A stretch of 64,000 nt of DNA from Burkholderiaceae bacterium (GCA_026125795.1 JAHCKM010000001.1:1054001-1118000), one strand, 5' to 3'; positions 47,973 to 58,270 are shown, counted from the stretch's first letter. The notes: generated by a model not told the origin, from the letters alone. Translations and numbers: made by a program.

Positions 47973-49646
47973 GAGGCTGTGTGAGAACCGGGTGGCGGTG
48001 ACGCTCGAGCAAACGCGCGCATGCGCCACCGGGCCTTTCCTGTCGCGTCGAGGGCATCCAGTAGTGGTTTGGCGTCTAGAGGCCACGTACGAGCCCACAA
48101 GTCGATCCGTGCGCCGAGTTTTCGGCGGTTGAAGGGCTCACGCCCTGGCCGACTGTAAGGCCTTCATCGTCTTGGCAATGCCCAGGACACTCATCACTCG
48201 CTTGAGGTTGTACGCGAGGACGTGTAGGCTCATCTCGGTGCCTACATGGTGAAGCGTTCTCATGAGGAAGTGCGCCGAACCCATCCAGTGCTTCAGCGTT
48301 CCGAAGACATGCTCGATGGTGCGTCGTCGCACTTTCATGGCGTCCGGCTTGCGGTCCAGACGACGTTGCATTGCATCGAGTACTGCTTCATGTTCCCAGC
48401 GCCTCACGCGACGCTTGTTTCCCGTCGTGCACTGAGACTTGAGCGGGCACTGCGGACAAATGTACGTCCAGTAGACGCTGATGTTCATGCCGTCCTCGAG
48501 CCTCGTCTGGTGCCGCCTCAGGCGCTCGCCGGCCGGGCACAGGTATTCATCGTCCTTGGCGATGTAGATGAAGTCGAGCTTGCTGAAGCGCCCTTCGGCC
48601 CTGCTGCTGGACGTCATTGGTTTGGGTACGAGTGTCTTGATGCCCGCTTGTTTGCAAGCCAGGATCTCCGTACCCGAGAAGTAGCCGCGATCAGCGATCA
48701 CGTCTAACTTCTCCTTGCCGATCGCCTCTCGCGCTTGCTTGGCCATGGACCAGAGCTCGGATCGGTCAGGTCCAACATTGATGACCTCGTGCGCCACGAT
48801 CAAGTGATGCTTGGTGTCAGCCGCTATCTGCACGTTGTAGCCAACCATCCCGGTGCCGCGGCCGCTGGTGGCCATCGAGCGCGCGTCCGGATCAGTCAGT
48901 GACAACTGCTTGTCCGGCTGCTGCTGGAGTTTCGACTCGATCGCACGAAGCTGCCTCATTTGCTGCCTCAGGCCGGTCAACTTGTCTTGCAATCGGGCCA
49001 TCTTGCATTCGAGGTCAACAGGCTGCGTCCGATCTGCAGTCTCCAGCGCGCTTAGATACCGCTCGATGCTCTCTTCGACTTGCCGCATGCGCTGCTCGAG
49101 CTTGTGCGGCGTGAAGTTCCTATCGCGGTTGTTGGCTGCCTTGAACTTGCTGCCATCGACAGCCACGACAGCCTGCGTGAACAGCTTCAGCTCGCGGCAC
49201 AGCTCGACGAAGCGCCGACAGGCATTGCGGATGCCTTTGCCGTTGTCGTGCCGGAAGTCGGCGATGGTCTTGAAGTCCGGTGCCAGGCGTCCGGTCAACC
49301 ACATCAGCTCAATGTTGCGATGCGCCTCGCGCTCGAGTCGCCGGCTGGACTGGATGCGGTTGAGATAGCCGTAGATGTAGATCTTGAGCAGCACCGACGG
49401 GTGGTACGAAGGTCGGCCGGTAGCTGCTGGCTCCAATCCAAGGAAGCCCAAGGCCTGCAGATCTAGTTCGTCGACGAAGGCGTCGATGACTCGGACCGGG
49501 TTGTCCTCGTCGATGAAATCATCCAGGCACTCGGGCAACAGCGTGACCTGGTGTCGATCGTCTCCCTCGACGAATCGCTTCACGTGGCGGTCCCGCGTAG
49601 TGGCGTTGCCGGACTTTAGGGGATCAGCGCGTTTTCACGCAGCCTC
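47973..49646. mobile_element. IS1182-family insertion sequence with terminal repeats and 4-bp target duplication
   Basis: Left end GAGGCTGTGTGAGAAC (47973-47988) and right end, read inward, GAGGCTGCGTGAAAAC (49646-49631) agree at 14 of 16 bases. The flanks show GACC at 47969-47972 and again at 49647-49650, a 4-bp target duplication. Length 1674 bp fits a single-transposase IS. Confidence 0.8.
48138..49583 (-). CDS. IS1182-family transposase
   Basis: A 481-residue DDE transposase. The N-terminal region FVEGDDRHQVTLLPECLDDFIDEDNPVRVIDAFV and SYHPSVLLKIYIYGYLNRIQSSRRLE are typical; catalytic acids lie in VAVDGSKFKA, VIADRGYFSG and the C-terminal RTIEHVFGTLK (Glu). A Cys cluster CPQCPLKSQC is also usual. 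It is full length, so the IS may be active. Confidence 0.93.
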   Translation of the reverse strand: MKRFVEGDDRHQVTLLPECLDDFIDEDNPVRVIDAFVDELDLQALGFLGLEPAATGRPSYHPSVLLKIYIYGYLNRIQSSRRLEREAHRNIELMWLTGRLAPDFKTIADFRHDNGKGIRNACRRFVELCRELKLFTQAVVAVDGSKFKAANNRDRNFTPHKLEQRMRQVEESIERYLSALETADRTQPVDLECKMARLQDKLTGLRQQMRQLRAIESKLQQQPDKQLSLTDPDARSMATSGRGTGMVGYNVQIAADTKHHLIVAHEVINVGPDRSELWSMAKQAREAIGKEKLDVIADRGYFSGTEILACKQAGIKTLVPKPMTSSSRAEGRFSKLDFIYIAKDDEYLCPAGERLRRHQTRLEDGMNISVYWTYICPQCPLKSQCTTGNKRRVRRWEHEAVLDAMQRRLDRKPDAMKVRRRTIEHVFGTLKHWMGSAHFLMRTLHHVGTEMSLHVLAYNLKRVMSVLGIAKTMKALQSARA

Positions 49647-49887
49647 GACCCAGAGCGGCCACCGGCGCTTGGTCACAGCGGACATGCGCCCTGCAAGCCG
49701 CCCGCGTTGGCCTCTCCTCCAACGCAGCGCCCGCGGGCTGCCGCGTGCCGAAGTGAATCTTGTCTGCGACTGCAACGCTGAGTTCAAATGTGCACAATTC
49801 ACTTTCACATGAATGAGCCGGGATGAAAGATTGGCGGTGCCGTGAGCCCGCGCCGTGGGCCGGCAGGTCACCCAGGCGTTACGTCCC

Positions 49888-51054
49888 ATGAATCTGAAAC
49901 TCGCGCTTCCGTTCGCCCTTGCTTCCCTGATCGCCGCTTGCGGCGGCGGTGGCGGGACCCCTACCGGCACGGTGCGGTTGTCGCTCACGGACTCGCCCGC
50001 GTGCGGCTACGACAACGTGTTCGTCACCGTGGAGAAAGTGCGTGTGCACCAGAGCGGTGGCGCCAACGACAACGAGGCCGGATGGTCGGAGGTCGTCCTG
50101 CCCACGCCGCAACGCGTGGACCTGCTCACGTTGACCAACGGCACGCTGCTGCCGCTGGGGCAGACCGAGTTGCCGGCGGGCACATACACGCAGATGCGGC
50201 TGGTGCTCGGCAACAAGCCACCACCCGGATCGCCGCAAGGCACGCTGGCCAACTCGATCAAGCCCACAGGCGGTGCCGAGACCGAGCTGACCACGCCGAG
50301 CGGCCAGCAAAGCGGGTTGAAGATGAACGTGAACATCACAGTGCCGGCCGGGCAGGTGGCCGACTTCTCGATCGACTTCGACGCCTGCAAGTCGTTCGTC
50401 AAGTCGGGCAACTCGGGCGACTACATCATCAAGCCCGTGCTTGCGGTGACCCCGATCGTGTCCAGCGCGGCGCAACGCGTGGTGGGTTACGTCGACCCGG
50501 CGCTTGCAGTGGGCAGCACGAGCATCTCGTTGCAGGTGGGCGGCGTGCCGGTCAAGGGCACGGTGCCCGGGGCGAACGGGAGCTTCGTGCTCTATCCGGT
50601 TCCCGCCGGGACCTATGATCTCGTCGTCACCTCGGCGAGCCGCGCGACCGCGGTGATGACCGGCGTGCCGGTCACGAACACCACGGTCACCACGGTCAAC
50701 GCGCTGGCGACGGCAATCGCCCCGCCAACGCTGGCGCAGGGAACGCGCAGCGTGACAGGCAACGTGAGTCCGGCCACGGCGACCGTGCGTGCGCTGCAGG
50801 TGCTGAGCGGCGGCCCGACCATCGAGACGCACTGGGCAGCGGTCGACGCAGCGTCCGGCGACTTCACCTTCACCCTGCCGATCGATCCGCCGGTGCGCAC
50901 CGCCTACGCGTTCAACCCGCCGACGATGACGCTGTTGCCGGACACGCTCGCGCTGGGTCTCTACACCATCGAGGCGCGATCGGGTAGTGACACGGACACG
51001 CAGGCCATTGACACCAAGGCCGCCGTGCCGCCGGTGACACTGACGTTGCCTTGA
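49888..51054 (+). CDS. DUF4382-domain lipoprotein
   Basis: A 388-residue exported lipoprotein. The signal peptide MNLKLALPFALASLIAAC ends in a lipobox with Cys18, followed by GGGG. Residues about 25-185 (GTVRLSLTDSPACGYDNVFVTVEKVRVHQ ... DFSIDFDACKSFVKSGNSGDYIIKPVL) are a DUF4382 domain; the rest looks like carboxypeptidase-regulatory-like beta repeats. Function unknown; probably cell-envelope. It lies as cargo between an IS and a GGDEF gene. Confidence 0.85.
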   Translation: MNLKLALPFALASLIAACGGGGGTPTGTVRLSLTDSPACGYDNVFVTVEKVRVHQSGGANDNEAGWSEVVLPTPQRVDLLTLTNGTLLPLGQTELPAGTYTQMRLVLGNKPPPGSPQGTLANSIKPTGGAETELTTPSGQQSGLKMNVNITVPAGQVADFSIDFDACKSFVKSGNSGDYIIKPVLAVTPIVSSAAQRVVGYVDPALAVGSTSISLQVGGVPVKGTVPGANGSFVLYPVPAGTYDLVVTSASRATAVMTGVPVTNTTVTTVNALATAIAPPTLAQGTRSVTGNVSPATATVRALQVLSGGPTIETHWAAVDAASGDFTFTLPIDPPVRTAYAFNPPTMTLLPDTLALGLYTIEARSGSDTDTQAIDTKAAVPPVTLTLP

Positions 51055-51685
51055 CACGCCAGCGCGTCGCGTGCGCGCCAGATCGCCTCGCTCATGGCGA
51101 GAGCGTCACGGCTGAGTCGGCGGACGGCCAGACGTGATTCACGCTGCCGAAGACGTAGGGCCGCGCAGCGGCCGAGGGCATCGCCAAACACGAGTCTCAA
51201 TGTCCGCTCTGCGGAGCGAAACCAGCGACCGGTGCTGGCCGGGTCCGGGTCTACGTTGGGAGGGCGGCAAGCCGACCCTGGCCGGTGAGCCCGCCGACTC
51301 GGCTGTCAGCTTCCTGGCTCGTCCGCGTACTCACGCACCCGGCCAGTAGCGGGCGAACATGAATGGTCGCTATGCTGCAACCTCATCGAGGTACCACAGT
51401 GGCCGTACTCCCGGAGCGCCGGTGACTCTGGCACGGCATCTGTGTCCGTGGCTCACGTCTTGTACCCACCGACCGGACGGCTCCCCGACGGTGACGAACC
51501 TGACTGCCAGGGGCACAACCCGATTCCGATTCTTGTGAGATAGAGCACACCGCACTACACCTCAGCTCATGCAAGCCTCGGCCGTGCCGAAAATGAGGCA
51601 TGTGCGTCCGGCCGGCTCGCTGCATGAGCCGGCACGGTGACGCGCCGCTCGCCCTCGACGCTGCCTGCAAGGTCCTGCGCAACTC
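51055..51685. other. Gap between lipoprotein and GGDEF genes
   Basis: About 630 bp with no convincing gene, RNA or repeat. Both strands carry only short frames without recognisable content. Confidence 0.4.
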
Positions 51686-52888
51686 ATGAACCTGGACGTA
51701 AACACGTTGCTGGCCTTGATGCTGGCCAACGTTTTTGCCATGGCGCTCGCACTGCCGGTGGTGATGGGTTGGCGCGTCAGCGCGTCGGCCCGATACGTGC
51801 TGGCATCTGCCGTTGCGCAGGCGCTGGCATGGGGCTGCTTGCTGTTGGCCAAGCCGGTTCACGATCGGGTTTTCTCGACGCTGTGGATCGGACTGCTCGG
51901 TGCGAGCTTCGTGATGATGTGGCAAGCGCTGCGCGGATGGCTGGGCCCAAGGCCAGGGCGCACCCTGATACTCGTCACCGCAGTGCTTACACCCATTGGC
52001 TACGGGCTCGGCTTCGGCAGCTATGCGTTCCGCGTCGGATGGTCGAACTTCGGGCTCGCGCTGCAGATGACCATGGTCTGCGCCGCCTGCGCGTGGCCCG
52101 CGCCGCAGACGAGCCGCCGTTGGCGCGGCCTGATCATCGCGTGCCTGGGTGGCCTGGCGGCCGTCACGCTGACGCGTGGCGTGCTCGGCGCGTTCTTCAC
52201 CGAGCTTTACCCAACGTTGCGCACGCCGCATCCGATCAACGTCATGGGCGCTGTGCTCAACCACATCGCATTGACGTTGACCACGATCGGCCTTCTCGTC
52301 GGCTGGCACGAAGAGGCCGAGAACGACCTGCGCCGGCAAGCCGACACCGATGGACTGACTGGCCTACTCAATCGCCGCGCCTGGCTCATGCGGGCCAGCG
52401 CGCGCTTCAACCTTGCGCGCCGTGACGGCGACAGCATCGCGGTGTTGCTGCTCGACATCGATCACTTCAAGCGCATCAACGACCAGTTCGGGCATGAGGC
52501 CGGCGACCGTGCCCTGCAGGTGGTGGCGAGGACGTTGCGCGACTGCGCTCGGCGCAGCGATCTCGTGTGCCGCTACGGAGGCGAGGAGTTTTGCCTGCTA
52601 CTCACCGGCGTCGAGGACGCCTCGGCACGCGACGTGGACACGCGGCTGCGCGCGGCTCTGCGCCAGCAGGCCGCGGCTGGTGCAGGGCTGGGCATCGACT
52701 TCAGCAGCGGACTGGCGCTGCTGTGCGATGGAGACGCGGACTTGCAGTCGCTGCTTCGCCGGGCCGACGCGGCCCTCTACCAGGCCAAGCACGCCGGCCG
52801 TGGAAGGCTGATGCGATGCGATGACATGGTGCGATGCCTTCCGCATGGTGCGCTGAAGGCGTCGCTCTACGAAGGTTCGACCACCTAG
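51686..52888 (+). CDS. Membrane-anchored diguanylate cyclase (GGDEF)
   Basis: A 400-residue protein with about six membrane helices in residues 1-205 and a GGDEF domain from about 218 (DTDGLTGLLNRRAWLMR). The active-site loop is YGGEEF, accepted for activity, and an RRSD inhibitory site lies five residues before it, so product inhibition by c-di-GMP is expected. No EAL domain. It is cargo of the integrated element. Confidence 0.92.
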   Translation: MNLDVNTLLALMLANVFAMALALPVVMGWRVSASARYVLASAVAQALAWGCLLLAKPVHDRVFSTLWIGLLGASFVMMWQALRGWLGPRPGRTLILVTAVLTPIGYGLGFGSYAFRVGWSNFGLALQMTMVCAACAWPAPQTSRRWRGLIIACLGGLAAVTLTRGVLGAFFTELYPTLRTPHPINVMGAVLNHIALTLTTIGLLVGWHEEAENDLRRQADTDGLTGLLNRRAWLMRASARFNLARRDGDSIAVLLLDIDHFKRINDQFGHEAGDRALQVVARTLRDCARRSDLVCRYGGEEFCLLLTGVEDASARDVDTRLRAALRQQAAAGAGLGIDFSSGLALLCDGDADLQSLLRRADAALYQAKHAGRGRLMRCDDMVRCLPHGALKASLYEGSTT

Positions 52889-53570
52889 AGCGTAGCCAAG
52901 CTGAGCCCTCCTGCTGCGCCGCCTCTCGGCATGCTGGTGCGGTTGTCACAGGGTTGATGTAGCCCGATCGTTCAGCTCGCGAGGAGCCGACATCGACCGG
53001 AGGTCCGCTTTCCGCGCGGCCGCTGCTGCACCCGGGTGCCCGCCCAGGGTCGGGTCCACCAGTTCGCGGTCTTGGTCAGCGGACGTTCGGGGGTGGCCGC
53101 GATCTCGTTGCGCTCGGCGTGTCGGCAGTGCCTGCGAGACCGGTCATCGGGCCCGCCAGGCGACTGGCGGTTGAGTGTCGGCGAGGTGGTGGAAACTGTG
53201 ACCTCGCGACCGGGCGTCATCATCGACCGCTCACGTTTAGGGTTGTTCGACACCCGCCCGGATGAGACGCCAGCGCCGCGGGCGTGCTCGGGGGGAGGGT
53301 GGGTGTTGAACAAGCCTCGAGGGAGGAAACCGCGGCGCACGTTGCGGTTGGTACCGAACGCTATGGCGATTGGTGCTGCACCTTAGCCGCGATGCAGCAC
53401 TTGCACACAGCGCGCGAACGCCCGGTGCGGAGGTGAAGGGCGGCGGCCGTGTTGAACATCGTGAGCAGAGAGGCGCCCAGGGACCGACCGGATGACTGGC
53501 GCAGTGCGCCAAACACGAAGTGGCAGCGGCACCTCGCGAGGGACCGTTGAGTGCCGAAGGCGGAGAGTGT
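52889..53570. other. Gap between GGDEF gene and IS91-type unit
   Basis: About 680 bp with no gene I can support. It may contain the downstream end of the IS91-type element, but I could not define its terminus. Confidence 0.4.
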
Positions 53571-54755
53571 TCATGGCATCGATGGCACAGGCGGAGCGCG
53601 GATGGTCTCGGCGCCCGTGAAGATCTGAACGACGATCATCGCGTGGCCGCAGTGCGGGCAGATGAACGTTGGCCGCGCGCCTTCGGGGGCGTCCTCGCAT
53701 GACTCCGGCTGTTGTGACGGCACTTGCAGCAGCTGTCGCGCAAGGGCGAGGCTGGCGCTGCGGCTGCAGTTGGCCAGCAGACCGTAGTGGCGGATGCGGT
53801 GCAAGCCGCTGGGCAGCACGTGCAGCAGGAAGCGCCGCATGAACTCGCCGACCTCGAGCGTCATCGCCTTGTAGCGGGTGCGTCCGTTGGCGCGATAGTC
53901 CTTCCAGCGGAAGGTGACGCCGCGCTCATCGAGCGCGATGAGTCGGCTGTTGGAGATCGCCACTCGGTGCGTGTAGCGCGACAGGTACGCCAATACGGCC
54001 TGGGGTCCGGCGAATGGGCGCTTTGCGTAGACCACCCACTCGGTGCGGCGCAGTGGTGCAAGCCAGTGCGAGAAGGCGCGTGCGTTGCTCAGCGCGGCAT
54101 GCTCGCCGAAGAACCGCAACTGACCTTGTGCATGTGCCTGCACGAGTGCCTCGAGGAAGCGGCGCCGGAACAGCCGCGACAGCACGCGCACAGGCAGGAA
54201 GAAGCCCGGCCTGCAGGCAACCCAACGCTGGCCATCGATAGAGAACCCGCCGCCGGGCACGATGCCGTGCACATGCGGGTGGTGCGTGAGCGCCGAGCCC
54301 CAGGTGTGCAGCACCAGCGTCAGACCCAGCCGTGCACCGAGGTGCTTCGGATCGGCGCCGATGGTCAACAGCGTCTCGGCGGCGATGTCGAACAGCAGGC
54401 CGTAGACAACAGCCTTGTTGTAGTACGCGATCTCGGCGATCGGCGCGGGCAACGTGAAGACCACGTGGTAGTACTCCACCGACAGGAGGTCGGCGGTGCG
54501 CGCGTCGAGCCAGCGTCGGGCCGCACTGGCCTGGCACTTCGGGCAGTGCCGGTTGCGGCACGAGTTGTACGAGACCTGGTCGGCACCACAACCCTCGCAG
54601 CGCAAGACGTGTCCACCCAGTGCCGCGCTGCGGCACTGCTCGATGGCCGACATGACCTTGAGCTGGGCCAGACTCAGGTGGCCGTGCTGCGCCTGACGCC
54701 AGGCGGGACCATGGATGCGGAAGATGTCGGCGACTTCCAGGGCGGCGCGCCCCAC
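53571..54755 (-). CDS. IS91-family (HUH) transposase
   Basis: A 394-residue rolling-circle transposase. A zinc-finger-like CxxC set lies near the N-terminus (CEGCGADQVSYNSCRNRHCPKCQ), the HUH motif is HHPHVHGIV near residue 158 and the catalytic Tyr region is YLSRYTHRVAISNSR near 265. IS91 elements move by rolling-circle replication and can carry neighbouring genes. It overlaps in arrangement with the integrase gene 10 bp upstream. Confidence 0.92.
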   Translation of the reverse strand: MGRAALEVADIFRIHGPAWRQAQHGHLSLAQLKVMSAIEQCRSAALGGHVLRCEGCGADQVSYNSCRNRHCPKCQASAARRWLDARTADLLSVEYYHVVFTLPAPIAEIAYYNKAVVYGLLFDIAAETLLTIGADPKHLGARLGLTLVLHTWGSALTHHPHVHGIVPGGGFSIDGQRWVACRPGFFLPVRVLSRLFRRRFLEALVQAHAQGQLRFFGEHAALSNARAFSHWLAPLRRTEWVVYAKRPFAGPQAVLAYLSRYTHRVAISNSRLIALDERGVTFRWKDYRANGRTRYKAMTLEVGEFMRRFLLHVLPSGLHRIRHYGLLANCSRSASLALARQLLQVPSQQPESCEDAPEGARPTFICPHCGHAMIVVQIFTGAETIRAPPVPSMP

Positions 54756-54765
54756 CGCTGCCGGT

Positions 54766-55638
54766 CTATGACGGAGGCAGGTTCTCCAGTGGGCTGATCA
54801 CCTTGCGCAGCACTTCGGTGGCCACATGGGTGTAAAGCGCAGTGGTCTCCAGCCGCTTGTGACCCAGCAACACCTGGATGACACGGATGTCGACCTTTTG
54901 CTCCAGCAGGTGGGTCGCAAAGCTGTGCCTCAGGGTGTGCGTCACGCGCTTGTCGATGTGCGCCGCTTCGGCGGCGTCGTGGATGGCGCGGTTGAGCTGT
55001 CTCGGGGTCACCGGGTCCACCTTGTTGAGTCCCGGGAACAGCCATCCATTGGGCAGGATCTTCCCTTGTGCGTGGCCCAAGCGCCACCACGCTCGCAGCC
55101 GCTCGAGCAGAACCGGCGAGAGCATGGCGTATCGGTCCTTCCGGCCCTTGCCCTGCTCCACACGCGGCGTCATGCGCTCGCTGTCAATGTCGGTGACCTT
55201 CAGCGAAATGACCTCGCTGGCACGCAGCCCGGCGCCGTAGGCTACCGATAGCGCTGCCTGGGACTTGAGGTTCGGCGCTGCGGCAATCAGGCGTGCGACC
55301 TCCTCGCAGCTCAGCACCACGGGCAGCTTGCGCGGCTGTGGCACCGGCTGCATCTTGACCATCAGTTCGCCGCGCCCGAGCGTGACATCAAAGAAGAACT
55401 TGAGCCCGCTGAGCGTGCCGTTGATGGTGGTCGGCGAAGTACCGGTGTCGACCAGGTGAAGTTGGAAGCTGCGCAACTCCTCAGCGGTGGCGGTGTCGGG
55501 TGAACGCTTCAGGAACGCAGCGAGCCTGCGCACAGCGCGGATGTAGCCGATCTGGGTCCTGCCGTTGAGCTTGCGCATGCGCATGTCGTCGATCATGCGT
55601 TGCCGCAGCGGGGAGACGTTGGGCGTCAATGAGCTCAT
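54766..55638 (-). CDS. IS91-associated tyrosine recombinase
   Basis: A 290-residue XerC-like recombinase with SAM-like N-terminal domain (TQIGYIRAVRRLAAFLKRSP) and catalytic GAGLRASE, HTLRHSFATHLL and LGHKRLETTALYTHV with Tyr nucleophile. It starts at 55638 and ends 10 bp before the HUH transposase. This pair is a known arrangement in IS91-group elements. Confidence 0.9.
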   Translation of the reverse strand: MSSLTPNVSPLRQRMIDDMRMRKLNGRTQIGYIRAVRRLAAFLKRSPDTATAEELRSFQLHLVDTGTSPTTINGTLSGLKFFFDVTLGRGELMVKMQPVPQPRKLPVVLSCEEVARLIAAAPNLKSQAALSVAYGAGLRASEVISLKVTDIDSERMTPRVEQGKGRKDRYAMLSPVLLERLRAWWRLGHAQGKILPNGWLFPGLNKVDPVTPRQLNRAIHDAAEAAHIDKRVTHTLRHSFATHLLEQKVDIRVIQVLLGHKRLETTALYTHVATEVLRKVISPLENLPPS

Positions 55639-56036
55639 GGTTCCGCTCCAGTCGAAGAGCGAGGCAAATCGCCTCGCTCGTCAACTTGGCAGAACCAGCA
55701 GCGTCACGAGCAACCACGCCCTTGCCGGAGCGGGTACCGCGAGAGCGGTTTAGTCCACCGCCGCATGGCGCGCGCAACAAGTGTCGGACGTCAGGTCGGC
55801 GCGCCCCTGACCGCCAGGTGTAGCCATGGATGTCGCTGTCGGCGACACGTCAACGCGATGTGTCGACAGAATCAAGAATTGACGACATGAAGCTTTGCGC
55901 CGACTCTCGGTCGCAGTGTGGGGACTGAAGGGACCTTGAAGGGACTCGCATTGTTCGGCACAGTACGCGACAGAGGCGCGAAGGGACAGGCGGCTCTGCA
56001 AAAACACCAATAAAATCAACTACTTGGCGATGCCAA
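55639..56036. other. Gap at the right end of the first integrated element
   Basis: About 400 bp without a gene. A short inverted repeat, GTCGCTGTCGGCGAC, lies near 55830. It leads directly into attachment copy 2. Confidence 0.4.
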
Positions 56037-56080
56037 CTACGAACCAAGGGTCGTGGGTTCGAATCCTGCCAGCCGCGCCA
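56037..56080 (+). repeat. Attachment-site copy 2: tRNA-Arg(ACG) 3' half
   Basis: Starts at CTACGAA, the anticodon loop of tRNA-Arg(ACG), and runs through CCAAG, the variable loop and T-arm to the encoded CCA. It shares 29 bases with copy 1 and about 44 with copy 3. The 5' half of the tRNA does not precede it. Confidence 0.75.
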
Positions 56081-56120
56081 GACATCAAGCACGAAAACCA
56101 AATCCTCAACGTAACCGTGT

Positions 56121-56160
56121 GACCCCCGTGGGACTGCTTGTCCACAGGGGTCTTTGTTTT
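56121..56160 (+). terminator. Terminator after attachment copy 2
   Basis: Stem GACCCC-GTGG paired with CCAC-GGGGTC (one mismatch), loop of about 10 bases, then TTTGTTTT on the plus strand. Placed like the terminator of copy 1, it would end tRNA transcription. Confidence 0.7.
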
Positions 56161-56161
56161 C

Positions 56162-57254
56162 TCAGGCGTTTGCGACGCGCAGCACGGTGCGAGTTTCCTG
56201 GCGGTTCAAAACCAGGTTCAAAACCAGGTTCGACTGCCGCAACAACGGGCCCACGTCGGCGCTCGCATAGTGCCCGACCATGGATTGAGTGGCGTGTCCC
56301 AACAACGCCGCACGATCCTCGGCAGATACTCCCGCGGCCCGCGGCGCGTAGCCGGCATGCATAGGTGTGCCGCCGATCGTGAACGCGGACGAGAGGGAGG
56401 CCGACGTCGCGGCGAGCGCGCTGCCAGCCGTTGTTGTTCATGCTCCGCACTGGCCGCCCGCGATAGGTGAACACCCAGACGGCGTGCTGGCCCCGCAGAG
56501 TCTGGATGATCGACCAGGCAGCGTCGTTGAGGATCACGACGTGCGGACGTTTCGTCTTGACGGCCTCAGCGGGAATCACGAAGACGCTGCGTGCGATCTC
56601 CGGCACGGGCACCTCCCAACTCCACTGCAGACCGCACACGTTGCTGTCGCGCAGACCCGTGTTGACCGCGAATAGCGCCACGCGCGCCAAGTGCGCCGGC
56701 AGCGTGGGAAACAGCCGGTCCTGCTCGTCCCACGTGATCGGATAGGGCGGTCGCCGCGACTCGGACAGCATCGTGATCAACGGCGGCAGCGCATTGAGCC
56801 ACGGCACGCCGTTGTCATCGCGATACGAACGCGCAGCGCGATGCAGGATCGTGCGCACGACCTCCAGACTGCGGTTGATCGTCGTGGCGCACGCACCGGC
56901 CGCGATGCGCGTGGCGATGAACGGCGCCAGCGTGCCGTCGTGGACCTGGTGAGGCTCGAGATGTCCGATGTGCGGCTGAAGCAGCCGGACGTGGATGCGG
57001 ATGGCTTCGAGGCTGCGCAGCTCCTGAGATTACATGAGGTAGCGGGTTGCGCAATCGGAGAACCGCGGCCTCGCGCCCATGCGGCAGTCGAGAGTTGAGT
57101 CGATCCGGACCATCTCAGCGCGCACGCGCGCTTCCGCTTGCGCTTGATCAATGGCACCGATGCGCATGCCGATGCGAATGCCGCGGTAGCGCTTGTCGAT
57201 GAAGAACCGGCCGTCACCGCTGGTCGTGATGCCGGGAGTGCGGGTCGCTGCCAT
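56162..57254 (-). pseudogene. Tyrosine-recombinase integrase, disrupted paralogue
   Basis: Homologous over its length to the intact integrase at 46689. It starts MAATRTPGITTSGDGRFFIDKRYRG at 57254. An in-frame TAA follows RYLM near 57030 where the intact gene has RYLAQRHE. A 7-bp tandem duplication (GGCCGCG) near 56350 shifts the frame after ACRLRAAG, and the true C-terminus VSAEDRAALLGHATQSMVGHYAS continues in another frame. A 12-base duplication makes NLVLNLVLN near the end. It cannot make a full recombinase, so the 56052-58919 segment is probably fixed unless helped in trans. Confidence 0.88.
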
Positions 57255-57348
57255 GGGGACTCCTCCGTGACGCGGAAGAGATTCCCTCGCAAGCGACGAC
57301 GCGGGAACGAGATCCTGCTGGCCCGCGACTGCTGGGCGATGCGGCAGC

Positions 57349-57717
57349 TCAGCGGTCGTTCGGGGCGCGCGCATCGCAGCGCAGTCGCCACTGGTCCGCC
57401 TCCATCACCAGGCTCCATTCCCCCACTGCGCGCCCGTCGTTCGCGAACTGTTCGAGCCGCCGTTGCGAGAGTGTGCGGAACGCCTGGACCATCTCTGGCG
57501 GCATCTCCGGGTCGCACATGCGTTCGTTCAGGTCCGCCAGAAACTGCGGCTGCGCCCAGCGCGGCGTCGCCATGCCGTGGGCGTTCCACACCGTGATCAC
57601 GACCTTGAAGGTGGACTGGACCACCGCGAGCGGCAGCACCGCGTCGAGCTGGCTGAGCAGCGGCTCACCGAAGTCCAGGATCGTCTCGGAGATCTTGCGC
57701 ACGGACGGGGATGACAT
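57349..57717 (-). CDS. Hypothetical 122-residue protein
   Basis: Start ATG at 57717 gives MSSPSVRKISETILDFGEPLLSQLD; the frame is open further upstream but without character. The protein is soluble and mostly helical (FLADLNERMCDPEMPPEMVQAFRTLSQRRLEQFAND) and ends in a beta-like EWSLVMEADQWRLRCDAR. I do not recognise it. It lies between the broken integrase and the toxin-antitoxin pair as accessory cargo. Confidence 0.6.
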   Translation of the reverse strand: MSSPSVRKISETILDFGEPLLSQLDAVLPLAVVQSTFKVVITVWNAHGMATPRWAQPQFLADLNERMCDPEMPPEMVQAFRTLSQRRLEQFANDGRAVGEWSLVMEADQWRLRCDARAPNDR

Positions 57718-57931
57718 GCAGTGAGGATAGCCAACCCTCGAGACGGTGACCGCCCCGCAGTGCACCGACAATCGCCGCTGGCGCGCGTGCTCGGCACGCG
57801 CCCGGTTCTGGGAAGCATCATCGCCATGCCGCCCGCCACGACGATACACAGGCAGGACCGGGCCGCTGCCGGTCGCGACGAGTAGCGTGCGAACAGTTCC
57901 TGCGCCGCTGCCAGCGCATAGGGTTTGCATG

Positions 57932-57951
57932 TGTGTACACAGTGAGACACA
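57932..57951 (+). promoter_or_regulatory. Candidate autoregulatory operator of the toxin-antitoxin operon
   Basis: A perfect palindrome TGTGTACACA (57932-57941) followed by GTGAGACAC lies directly before the antitoxin ATG. Placement and symmetry fit an operator bound by the Phd/VapB-type antitoxin. Confidence 0.5.
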
Positions 57952-58266
57952 ATGCCCATCTCTGCACAAACTTCAACGCCCGCCGCCGCCATGGAAACCA
58001 CGAAGGTCGGAATCCGCGAGTTCCGCGCAGGCTTGGCCGACTACATCGCCTCGGACAAGCCGGTGGCCGTCACGCGCCACGGCCAGACCGTGGGCATCTT
58101 CATCCCCACGCCAGGGCCATCGCAGGCCGATCTGCTCGCGCTGGCGCAAGCCAGTGCGAGGCTGAAGGCGGTGATGCCGCTCGGCGAGGACGAGGTCGAT
58201 GCGCTCGTGAAGGACTTCAAGGTCGCACGCAAGGCCACGACAGTGCGCCAGCGCAAGCGGCGTTGA
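57952..58266 (+). CDS. Antitoxin of a type II system (Phd/YefM-like)
   Basis: A 104-residue protein; the core TKVGIREFRAGLADYIASDKPVAVTRHGQTVGIFIP is the Phd/YefM fold that binds DNA and the toxin. The start is ATG 57952, or ATG 57991 (METTKVGIREF). A Lys/Arg-rich tail (KVARKATTVRQRKRR) may help DNA binding. The toxin gene follows after 4 bp. Confidence 0.85.
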   Translation: MPISAQTSTPAAAMETTKVGIREFRAGLADYIASDKPVAVTRHGQTVGIFIPTPGPSQADLLALAQASARLKAVMPLGEDEVDALVKDFKVARKATTVRQRKRR

Positions 58267-58270
58267 GCCT

